Shown piece after piece: positions 33,101 through 45,100 of a stretch of 64,000 nt of DNA. Below the pieces are notes generated by a model. The model did not search any database. It was not told where the DNA came from and worked only from the letters and a program-made list of their open reading frames with translations. This DNA is from Cervus elaphus (lineage: Eukaryota; Chordata; Mammalia; Artiodactyla; Cervidae). The stretch is taken from NCBI RefSeq assembly GCF_910594005.1, contig NC_057820.1:8561001-8625000 (forward strand). The letters are read 5' to 3'. Numbering within the stretch: position 1 is the stretch's first letter; every line of letters starts with the position of its first letter. The position numbers were made by a program, and so were the translations under genes.

Positions 33101-36100
33101 ATCAGATAATATATTTAGTGAAAACTTATTTCACAACAGTTTCTTCAGAGATGCCAGCTCTACACAGAGAACCTCAGTATGTATTTAATTACTATTTTAT
33201 TTCAGTGCTAACTAGCAGAAGCACTAACTTTCTGTATTATGAATATTGTTTAATTTTTCTGATTTTTCAGTTCAAAGACTTAAGTAAAGGAGCAAGCACC
33301 TATTCAGACATTAAAGACATTTTAAGGCTGATTCTAAACATTTTATATGTGTAATACATGTTGATGATTTCTAGTTCTTTGCACAATACCAGCCAGTTTT
33401 GAATTTGGATGACTTTGTAAAAAGTGTTATTTTTGAAATCCAAATTTATAATATATTTTAGAGTAGAAAGTACTTAGGTTAAAGAAGTGACACTAGGAAG
33501 TGCATACTCTTATTGAATGTATATTTTAATTTTCCTGATTAAGCTTTTATTTTGATGGGCAGAGTTCCAGAAAAAACTTTTTTTTATATAAAAGCAGTTG
33601 GTTTTATTCTGTTTAGTGGATTTAAAATTATTATATAAATATTAGAAGGAAAAAGCTGTAGCTTGATTTGATATTAATAGGTATATTAAGAAATAAGATG
33701 AATAAAGGTTTATAGTATACCCTTTGTATAGTTTAATTCATTGTGCCCAGTGATTAATATTTGTATCATTTGCTGAATAATTATAGGCAGCATTATTAAA
33801 TTTATGGTATAGCAGCACAGGAGGCAAATCTAGTATTTGTTAGTATTCTAGTGAGACGTCTATCCGTTCAGATCGTTAGAGGTGTAATACCTCCTGTCCA
33901 TCTATTGACATTCTCTTCATGCAAGTTTTCAAGGTCATTACTTTGCAAATACTCATCCATGTTAGTATATTTCATGATCTGGTATGCTGTGTAGTCTGGA
34001 TGCAACCACTGTGCAGATTTTACTGCTTAAAATAGTGTATCTGTTAGTCAGAGATTCTGCTGATAGAGCTTCTTAAGAGCGTTAGTCAAAATACTTTCAG
34101 GAAGCTTGTGGGTACAGTCCAGTAAACAGCGTTCTACTGTGAAAAGGATTTCTAAGTCTTTAGTACAAGAAGTGGGCAGACTTGTGTTTTTAGTTCCATC
34201 TTGACTATGCAGCACTTTAAGTAAGGTTAACCAAGGCACCAAGTGTACTTTTACAAGGTCACTGTTGAATCCTCTTGGTGGCTTTGATTCATACCAAAAG
34301 CAACTTACCTGTATTTTGTCACCTCATTTATTTTTTTTCTCTAGTTAAATGTCATTTCTTACAGAGGAGCAGTAGTAGCATTTTGCATTTAGGATTAGAT
34401 TGCTGACAGTTTCCTCCTTAACATTCTTTATTAGTTAGAAATTTATTTTAATGGATTCTTGGTTTTTAAAATTTTTGCAATGTTGATTATTTGAAAATTC
34501 TTATATAGTTTTATAGGCTTGTCATTTTGAAAATATACTAGAAGACTTCATATGTTTTTGCTTGTTAGAACTAAAGGTAATATTAATTTGAATTCTGTAT
34601 TATTTTGTTTCCCAAATAGGAGGAACTCTGATTTATTTTTATGTGTTAATAAGCCTAAAGTTCAAATGTGGAAGTTGAAAATACATTTTAGATACATGAA
34701 ATAACCCTGAAGTTAATATCATTTGTTGAAGCTGTAACAAGAAAAGTTGTTTGTTTTTTGGTTAGCGTTGTATATTAGTGGCTTATTAGTAATACACAGC
34801 TGTTTTTATCTGAGGCACTAGAATGTGTATATTAAAGAAAAACAAGCCAAGAACAACAAATAGTATTTATTTGGAAAGGTATGGATTTAACAAATATTCC
34901 CTCAATGCAGGAATACAAGTCTTGAAATTATGTTGTCAGAATTTGAAAGTATGTATTTAGGATGATATTTCTAAAGTTATAGATAGGATAGGGTCTAAAT
35001 ATCAGAATGTAAAGGAAAAAAGCTTCATATTTCTTGATATGAAGTTAAGTTTATTGACCTTGAAGAAAATGGTATTAAATGCCCTTTATTAAGTGCTGCC
35101 TAAAAGCTTTAAAAAGTTAACACTGTTGAGGATTGGTTTTTGAAGTAAACATAACTAAAGAGTTTTGTTAGTAAAATGAATGGAGTACTGCCTGTTTATC
35201 TAGAGGCTCCTGAAACTATATGACATGCTTCTAGTGTCAACCAGCCCTTTCTCCCCTGCTTAATTTGAGACAGCATTGTAGGACAGTGAATTTTGAATTT
35301 AGATTTCTTAATTTTCTAGAACTTAATTTTCTTAATTAAATTTTCTTAAAATTTCTTAAACATTTAGCTTTTTAAGATACTGGCTTTATACAAGTTGTTG
35401 GGTGAGTCTTCGTCTGTGACGTTTTGGTTTTTGTATTTGTAGAGCTCTAAGAACACTTCAGTCATTACTCTGTGAGCTTTGAAAGTGTGTATATATGGGA
35501 AAGATGACGGGTGATAAACTTCAGTAGCTCTCATTAATGCTAATGGAAGTTCCTTATGTAAATCCTGCAGGTTGGCAGATGGAACAGAACTACATCCAGA
35601 TAATGGAAAGATTGTAATACAGACCCTACAAAAGTTAGAGTTAAGGGTAAAAGTTGATTGGTTAATCTAGTGGTGTACTTTCTTTCCAGTTGCTAAGTTG
35701 AATGGTGTGACTAACGTTCTCCAATTTTAGTGTTTTGCATTGGTATAAAAATTCATATCTATATAACATTTTTTGGTTTGTTTTTGAAGTGAGACTGGTC
35801 TTTTGGTATCTAAGATTTTGAGTTTTCCTGATTTGCAAATCATTCAGAAAGATACATTTTTGGTGTGGGAGCTCATTTTGAAGGTGCTGATTGAGATTCT
35901 GTCCACCTTTGGAGAAAACAGCATAGTTTTATTAGGAGAAACAGTCTGAAATGTTAAATTACAAAGCATATTGAACTTGGTCTTTAAATTTTGTTGTTTA
36001 GTCACTAATTGCATTGATAATAGAGAAAAACGTCTTATAAATTTTTTATCAAGTAAATATTTTGCAAAATGGACAAAAGAATTTTAAAGATTGCCTTTTA

Positions 36101-39100
36101 GTAATTTAGAATGCTTTTATAATGTTTGTATGGGGAAGAGATTTGTTAAATCATCAAATAGATTTGCTCTATTTTATGAGTGCTTTGAAGCACATATTAT
36201 AATTAGTTTCATGGAATGCTTTGAACAGATATAAATGCATCATAATAATTTGTGATATCCTGGGTATGTATCCTACATCAGTTCTGAATATGGCTGTGAA
36301 AATGTTTATATTTTCTAAGTTAAATTTGAAAACATGTAATTTTAAAATTATGTTCACTATTGTATATAGTAGCTGAACTTCAAATTTAAAACTTCATTCG
36401 AATTGAAACCTTGAGACCATTTTTGTAGTCTGTTGGTAACTTGTGAGTTTTATTTAGAACCTGTAGAGTTTAGAAGTTACAGCAAAATTCATTATATGCA
36501 ATAAGGTAAAGTTCAATTTTAATTTTTAAATTATATATCTTACTCCACATTCAACTGCTTTATTGTTTTAGTCTCTGTATAAGAAAAAACATTTTAAGGT
36601 TTAAGTCGTTTGTGAATTAAAACTTTATGTATTTTCTTTTGTTTTGAAGGTGATTATAAATGTGGTTGCATGGAACTGGGGTAAAGTGTAAACCTAAATT
36701 CCCCACTATTCATCTCTTTTGACAGCATTATTTCACAATTCCAGTTATGTGAACATGCAGAATAAACATGCACATTAGGTTCAGAGTTTATCACTATGAC
36801 TTAATGTTCTTTGAAACCGTATTCAGTTGTTATATTGTTCCTGTTTTTCTTATTTTTATATTCCGTTTTATATTCTAGGAAGCTTGAATGTTACTCTTCA
36901 AGTCTGGGACATAGGAGGGCAGACAATAGGAGGCAAGATGTTGGATAAATATATCTATGGAGCACAGGTATGAAATTAATTCTATGATTATTCCTATACT
37001 GAATATACTCCCCTTACAAGCACATAGGCAGGTACATACACACACACATGCTCTTTCTACCTTGATTTTTATATCGTATGTAGGGAGACTGATTTTACAT
37101 TTGTGCTAATCCTTTGATTTCATCCTCCCCCAAAGTCGTGTTTAGAATGATTTGGGTCAGGGAACTGGGTAAATCTTAATAGCTTTCATATGCTAGTTGT
37201 ATACTAATATTACTGTCAGAAGTTTAATATATGTAGTAATAAATGATATTTTGATATTTAGTAACTGATTTTGGCCATATTCACCACTTACAGAATATAT
37301 GAATAGAATGAAAATTACTAGACAGGAAAATTTAATTTCGTTTTAAATTGTAAGGACAAAAAGCATATATATGTATATATTTTCTGTGCTATGAATTAGT
37401 TTATTAAATATTTATAAGTGTTCAAATTTAATAGATATATTGTATCAGAAAACTAAGTATAACTAATTATATATATGAAGCACATACAGTTTTTTAACAT
37501 GATAGTCGTATGTAGTGTCTTTTCAGAAGAAAGTCTGTGTAGAGAAAAACTACTTGAATAATTATATAACAAAAATTCTTTGGCAACATGAGCTTATATA
37601 GATATGTAGATTTTAAAATTAAATTATGCTAATAGAAAATATACATAGTAGTAATTAATGTACTTAATTATTGATATGCTGTTTTTTTTACTTTTTCCTT
37701 CACTTTGAGTTAGTTTGTATCTTTCATATCATCATGAGGTATTGGGGGGTAATAGTCATGAGTCTCATTTAGTTCTTTGTTGGAGGTTGATGCTTTAAGT
37801 GGAGAATCATAACTTGGTTATGTGGAACTGTGTTGCTCATAAAAAAATGAATCTAGAAAATGAAGGCAGAGTATTAAGCACTCTTCTATATGAAGTTTGA
37901 TGTTTAACAAATACCATTGCCTTAATTTTGGATGGAAAATAGATTCTGAGTTATTTTCTAAAATATGCAGAGAAGGCTGAGGCTCACATGGTTCTTGATC
38001 ATGTCTGAAGGCCCTCGAGCTGTGAGTTTGCATTGTCGATATATAGATTAGGCTTTTAGGACTCCTCTTCGCCTTTTCTACATATTCTTTGTCTCCTGAA
38101 AGAAGTTTCACCTGTGACCATATGACTTAATATTTTATGCTTGTTCATTTTCCTCTTAAAAAATATGTCTCAAGTTTTTGTGTCTGGCTTTTTTATTGTT
38201 GTTTCTTTCTGTTTTAAACTGATTATGTTTAAAGTAGATAGTAAGGTAAAGAAAAATTATTGGGCAGAGGTTTGTGGAAAGCCACAGTCCTTGTTTCATT
38301 CACCTAGTTGGTAAAATAGGATTTGAAAATGAGTTTCTTTTCTCTTTGCTCCATTAAAATCTATCTACATGGATACATATTTGATTTTAAAAAATGAGAA
38401 CTAGATTAGTCAAGCTTCTAATGATATTTGACTCTGAATGTAAAAGAATAACTTTTTATGGTTCATAGATATATCTAGAGTTAGTGGTGAATGGGAAATT
38501 TTTAATATATCTCAGAGTAAATAATACAACATTCAATTAATAAATTTTTTTTCATTTAAAAATTAGGGGAATATAATGTGTGTGGATTAGACTCTCTTAA
38601 TTTTACCTTACTCCACATCACTTAAAAATTTGATATATTTAGTGTTGGTTAAAATTTATCAAATTTGTTATTTGATTTATAGGAATTTAAAGTTTATTAA
38701 TATTATAAAATTATTATATAAAATTAATATTGGTATGAAATTCACATAGTATAAAAACAAACATTTTCAAAGTGTATAATCAGTGATATTTAGTACATTT
38801 ACAATGCTGTGTGACCATCCTCTCAAATCTTTATAGTTCTTTACAGTGTGTGTTTTATGCTATTATGTAGCTGCTTACAGTCAGCAGACATTAATGGGCA
38901 AATTTGTAGAAATTTTTAAAACTTCCATTATCTTTGAGAATAGTTGAGTTTAGTAAAAATGTCTGTATTCATTTCTAATGTAATTCGTATTTTGGGAGAA
39001 AGCGAATGTCACATGAGATTTCTATTTTGAAGGTAGTTGTTGATTTTCCTTTTTGACAGTGCCTTACATTGTTTATATATTATAATCTCTGTAAAGCATA

Positions 39101-42100
39101 TACCTTGTTTTATTAAAACAATGCAGTAAAGTATTTCTAGGAAGTACATGAACATTTTCATGAAATCATTCCAGGAAAGTAGGAATTCTGACATGATAAA
39201 ATGAATTGTCATCAATTTTTTCTGCTTTCTAGAGATCCTAAGTTAAATGCTATGTAAAAATGCAATAAAGTACAGTAGTTTCTTTTGTTAAAACATATGT
39301 AAACTTTTTTACCCAGACCAGAGAAGCTCTGATTACAGTTCTCTACTATAAATTGGGGGAAATGTTACTTTTAAAAACAATGCTTTCATAAACATTTTAA
39401 TAGTGTTTAATAATGTTATATAATTATATAACTATTCTTCAAAGTAGATTTGTGTCTAGAATCGTTGTAGATGCTGTATATTGCCCATCTAATGAATACT
39501 TCAGATTTTTGTGCACATGCTGTAGGGTAGAAATCTTTGAGAAATGTTTTGACAAGCTGTTTTGAGGACATTGGTATAATGTATTATTTAGGGTTTTGTT
39601 CTAGGTTCTGTAACTTATGTAATGTGTATGGAAAGAATTATACATAATTGGGCTATTAAGCTATGAATCTGTTTTTTTTAAAGCATTTCTTATCATCCAG
39701 GAAGAAGTTTGTTTGTAGGCTAGGAATTAACTTATAGTCAAATCAAACTGATTGTTTTACCTTCTTCACTTTTTACTGTCTTTACTTTTTCTCAACCAGT
39801 AGCACTGAATTTTAGTGATAGTGTGTTGAATAGTGTTGGTTAAAACAAAATCGAATTGATATCTAAGAAAGAACTCGTGAGGTATTTTGTCAAAAACTAG
39901 TTCTAAGAATTGAAGTATGTCCCAGTTAAATTCCCTGATTTTAAATTAACTTAAAATTTTCTAGGAGTTGTCAGAAAGATATTATAGGCTATTTTTCATA
40001 GTGGTTGCAAGCAAACACACAGCACATAGTGTTTAGTGCCCTGTAACCTGTGGCTAACAGAGGCTAATAACAAACCTCAGAGAAGGACTGGATGTTTCGT
40101 TTTTGTAGCTCTTTCCGCCCTGGAATCTAAGTGGTTTGCAAACACTGCTCTACTGAGTATAAACTCAATGAAGTGTAGTCGTTTGTGAGGTAGAACATAA
40201 CTGCTATTGTGTGCCGGTGCCCCACGCAGATGAGCTACCTTCTTAAGCACCGACAGAAGGACGTGGTGCTTGTGTGACAGCTGGGGGGACAGGCGACCTC
40301 CAAGGTGGGCTCCCTGAGACTCTGCTGTCTTGTGCTTTGAATTTTGTTTTAGTTGGATGTTTGCCAGCTTGTAACTGATTATATTTACAGTCCTCTCGCG
40401 TTAGTGTTCCGTCTTACAGCTTGTACTTATACAGTAAAATGTATGTTGTTATGACTAGTATAATCTATATGATTTAACTCATTTCTATATTTAATTAAAA
40501 TCTAAAGTAGATTATTTGTTGTACAAATAAGCAAGAAAAAATACCTGTGTTTTGGGAATGAGGAACCTTTCATTAAGTTGTATGTATTGTATCTATTAAA
40601 TTTTAGAACTAAGTTTTAAAATACCCTTAATACTGGTAAGTGCTGCCACAGTGTCTGTTACTTCAAGACTGCTATTGGTTATTCCTTTGAAAATGGTGTC
40701 CATTTGATTTACTGACTAATCATACTTATTTGGTATAGTGATAAGTGAAGCAGATGAAAACAAAGTGCTAGCTAATATTATGTAGTTATCTACTAAAAGT
40801 CTTAAGGTTTATAAAGAGAAGAGTTTTTTTTTTTTTTTTTTGACAATGGTGAAGTTAAGATAGAGGAAAATAGAGGAAATTTTTATGAAGAGTTTATTAA
40901 GATGTAGAAGGATTGCTTAAACTGAAGAGTCTGATTTCCTAAAGTCATGGCAGAAAGATTTGGAAAGAAGAGGAGCATTTGGAGGGTAAATTAGGAAGAG
41001 GAAGCACAGGGCAGGATAGGGATGAAGACATACATAGCAGAAGGATCAGTGGTGGATAGATGTTTGATAGAAGAGAGTATCAGGGACATGAGACATGGTG
41101 GTGGGTTTAGATGGCTGCAAGGTTGCCAAGAGACAGTTATTTCCAGCAGTTCCCTGGAGATTCTTCTCAGACTTCAGTTGTTGCCGAAATGTGTTGCATT
41201 TCTGAGGGAGTTGTACTTTCTGATAGTTTTCTGGAAAAAGGCTGGATTGATTGATGTGGTGAGAGACTCGGGGCTTTGAGGTGCTTGTATTATAGGCTCC
41301 CAAAGAGGTGAGTACTTAGAGGTCTGGCTTTGGTGTGCTGAAGCTGGTGGGTAGAAGCTCTGGGAGTCTGTAGCAGCTTGTATCAGTTTTGGCAGTTTGT
41401 GTGTTTCAAAGAATTGGTTCATTTCATCTGTGTTTTCAAATTTTTGGCCATGAAGTTGTTCATATTATTCCTTCATTATTCTTTTAATGTCTATGGGAAT
41501 CAGTCATGACCCCTCATTAATTTGTGTCTCTTTCTCAGTCTCTCTCTCTCTCTTTTTGGTTAGCCTGGCTAGAGGTTATCAACTTTTGCTTTTGTTAATT
41601 TTCTCTATTGTTTTCATCTTTTCAATTTCATTGATCTCTGCTCTAATTTTTATATTTTTTCTTCGGTTTGCACTGTTTAAATTCCTCTTTTCTCTTAGTT
41701 TCCTAAAGTGGAAGCTTAGATTTTTGATGTTTCTTCTCGTGATATATATGTCACAAGATATATGTATCACGTTCAGTGCTCTATATTTTCTTCTAAGCAC
41801 TGTTTTTGCTGTATCTTCAAGTTTTGATAAGTTGTATTTTATGTAAGATATTTTAAGCATCTCCTGGGACTTCTTTTTTTTGACCCATGTGTTATTTAGA
41901 AGTATGTTTAATTTCCAAATAATTTGAGTTTTCCCAGCTATCTTTCTATTATTGATTTCTAGTTTAATTCCATTGTAATCTAAGAACATGCTTGGTATGA
42001 TTTCTATTCTTATAAATTTTGTTAAGTATGTTTTATGGCCTAGAATGTGAATGTTTGATGAATGTTTCATATAAACTTGAGAAGAGTATACATTTTAATG

Positions 42101-45100
42101 CTGTTGGATGGACTGTTTTATAAATGACGAGATTAGATAAAGCTGATTGTTAGTGTTGTTCAGGTCAACTTTCTGACTTTCTGCTCGCTTGGTGTATCAA
42201 TGAATGAAAAAGAGGTATTGGTATCTCCAACTGTACTAATGGATCTGTGGGTTTTGAATTCCATACAGTTCTGTCAGTTTTGGCCTCCATATTTTGATAT
42301 TCTGTTGTTAAGTGTATATACACAAAGGATTATTATGTCTTCTTGGAGAATTAACCCCTTTATCATTACGCCGATCTTTATACCTCATGATTTCCCGTAT
42401 TCTGAGGTCTGCTTTGTCTGAAATTTATATAGCTACTGCAGCTTTCTTTTTGCTAGTGTTACATGATGTTTCTTTATCCCTTAACTTTTAACCTGTATCT
42501 CTATATTTAAAGTGTGTTTCCTGTAGGCAACATACAGTTGAGTCTTGGTTTTTTGGAGTTTGTGTCTTGCAGCTCTTTCAAATGCAGCCTTCTACTCATA
42601 CTGGAGGCCTTTTGGTGTGTGGTGAAGTATGGAGGAGGGGAAACATTCTCTGCTCTTATGATTAAGTCACAGCCTTGTGTGACTTAAGCGTTTGTGTCCT
42701 TGAAAACGTCTTTTAATTGGTAGATTTAGACCGTTCACATTAAAGTGTTGATTGACATAGTTGAGTTCATAGCTTCCATGTTTGTCTTCTGACCTTGTGC
42801 TTGTTCCCCTCCCCTCCTTTCTCTTTCTGTCTTTTCTCGTTTTAGTTGAAGCATTTTATCTCTTCTCTTAGCCCATCAATTATACTTAAGCATTCTTTTT
42901 AAAGTAATTGCTCTAGAGTTTACATATGCATTTTAAACTAATCTAAGTCCACTTTCATACAATATTACATTGCTTCCTGTGCAGTCCATAAAATACTTCA
43001 TAGAAGACTATTCTCAGTTCATCTCTCCTGTCCCTGATGACATCAGTGTCTTTCATTTCATATGCTATAATATAATCACTCAATACATTATTACTGTTGT
43101 TAAATAGTTACATTTTAGATTAATTAACAATAAGACAAGTAAATGATTTTATTTTACCTTTTCTTGTTCCTTTTCTGATATGCTTCCTTTCTTTATATGG
43201 AACTGAGTTTCTGATGTGTATCATTTCCTTCTTCTTGAAGAACCTCTTTTAACATTTCTTCCTAGGCAAGTCTTTTGGCTGTGAATTCTCTCAATTTTTG
43301 TCTAAGTCTTTTTTCTTCCTTAGTTATGAAAGATAATCTTATATTTGAAATTTTAGATTTGTCCTTTTTTTCCTTTCAGTGCTTTAAATATTTCACTTCA
43401 TTCTTCCCTTACTTGTGTGGTTTCAGATGAGAAATTCTGTATAATTCTTATCCTTGTTCTTCTACAGATAGGGTATCCCCTCGTTCCCCTCAGCTTCCAC
43501 CTTCTACCTTTTCTCAAGATTTTCTCTTTGTTTTTTGTTTTATGGAGTCTTAAGTATATGATGTGCCTAGGTGTAGATATTTTTGTATTTATACAACTTG
43601 GTGTTTTCTGAGTTTCTTGGATCTGTGGTTTTGTGTCTAATTAATTTTGGCAATTTCTTGGCTATTATTACTTCAAATATTTCTTAAGTTCCATCTTCTC
43701 TTTCTGATATTCTAGTCCCATGTATGATACACATTCAGAGTTGTCCCACAGTTCTTTGATATTCTATTTTCTTCATTCTTTTTTCTCTTTTCATTTTAGT
43801 TTTGTTAGTTTCTGTTATGTTCAAATCTGTTGATTCTTTCCCAGGTTGTGTCTAGTCTACTGATGAGCCCATCAGTGGTCTTATTTCTGTTATAGTATTT
43901 TTGATATCTGGCATTTCCTTTTAATTATTCTTTAGAGTTTCCATCTCTTTGTGTACTTTACTCACCTGTTCTTTCATGTTTTCTATCTTTTCCATTAGAG
44001 TCTTTAAAATATTATTGACAATTATTTTAAATTCCTGGTCTGATCATCCCGAAATCTGTCTCATGTTTGACTCGGGTTCTAATGCTTGCTTTTCTCTTCA
44101 AACTGCCTTTTAGTATGCCTTCTAATTTTTTGTTGAAAACTAGATAAGATGTATGGAGTATTCAGTTCAGTTCAGTCGATCAGTCGTGTCTGACTCTTTG
44201 CGACCCCATGGACTGCAGCACGCCAAGCTTCCCCGTGCATCACCAACTCCTGGAGCTTCCTCAAACTCATGTCCATCGAGTCAGTGATGCTGTCCAACCA
44301 TCTCATCCTCTGTCATCCCCTTCTCCTTCTGCCTTCAATCTTTCCCAGCATCAGGGGCTTTTCCAATGAGTCAGTTCTTTGTATCCGGTGGCCAGAGTAT
44401 TGGAGTTTCAGCTTCAGCATCAGTCCTTCCAATGAATATTCAGGACTGATTTCCTTTAGGATGGACTGGTTGGATCTCCTTGCAGTCCAAGGGACTCTCA
44501 AGAGTCTTCTCCAACACCACAGTTCAAAAGTATCAGTTCCTTGGCACTCAGCTTTCTTTATGGTCCAACTCTCACATCCATACATGACTACTGGGAAAAT
44601 CATAGCTTTGACTAGACAGACCTCTGTAGATAAAGTAATGTCTCTGCTTTTTAATATGCTGTCTAACTTTGTTATACCTTTTCTTCCAAGGAGCAAGCTT
44701 CTTTTAATTTCATGGCTGCTGTCATCATCTGCAGTGATTTTGGAGGCCAAGAAAGTAAAGTCTGTCACTGTTTCCATTGTCTCCCCATCTCTTTGCCATG
44801 AAGTGATGGGACCGGATGCCATGATCTTCGTTTTTTTGAATGTTGAGTTTTAAGCCAGCTTTTTCGCTCTCCTCTTTCACTTTCTTTTTTTTTTTCCTCT
44901 TTCACTTTCATCAAGAGGCTCTTTAGTTCCTCTTCATTTTCTGCCATAAGGGTGGTATCATCTGCATATCTGAGGTTATTGATACTTGACCTGGCAATCT
45001 TGATTCAGCTTGTGCTTCATTTAGCCCAACATTTTGCATGATGTATTCTGCATATAAGTTAAATAAGCAAGGTGACAATATATAGCCTTGATGTACTCCT

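Noticed and set aside
41487..41846. 119-codon plus frame rich in Phe, Leu and Ser
   Set aside because: Complement of L1 ORF2, which is on the minus strand here.
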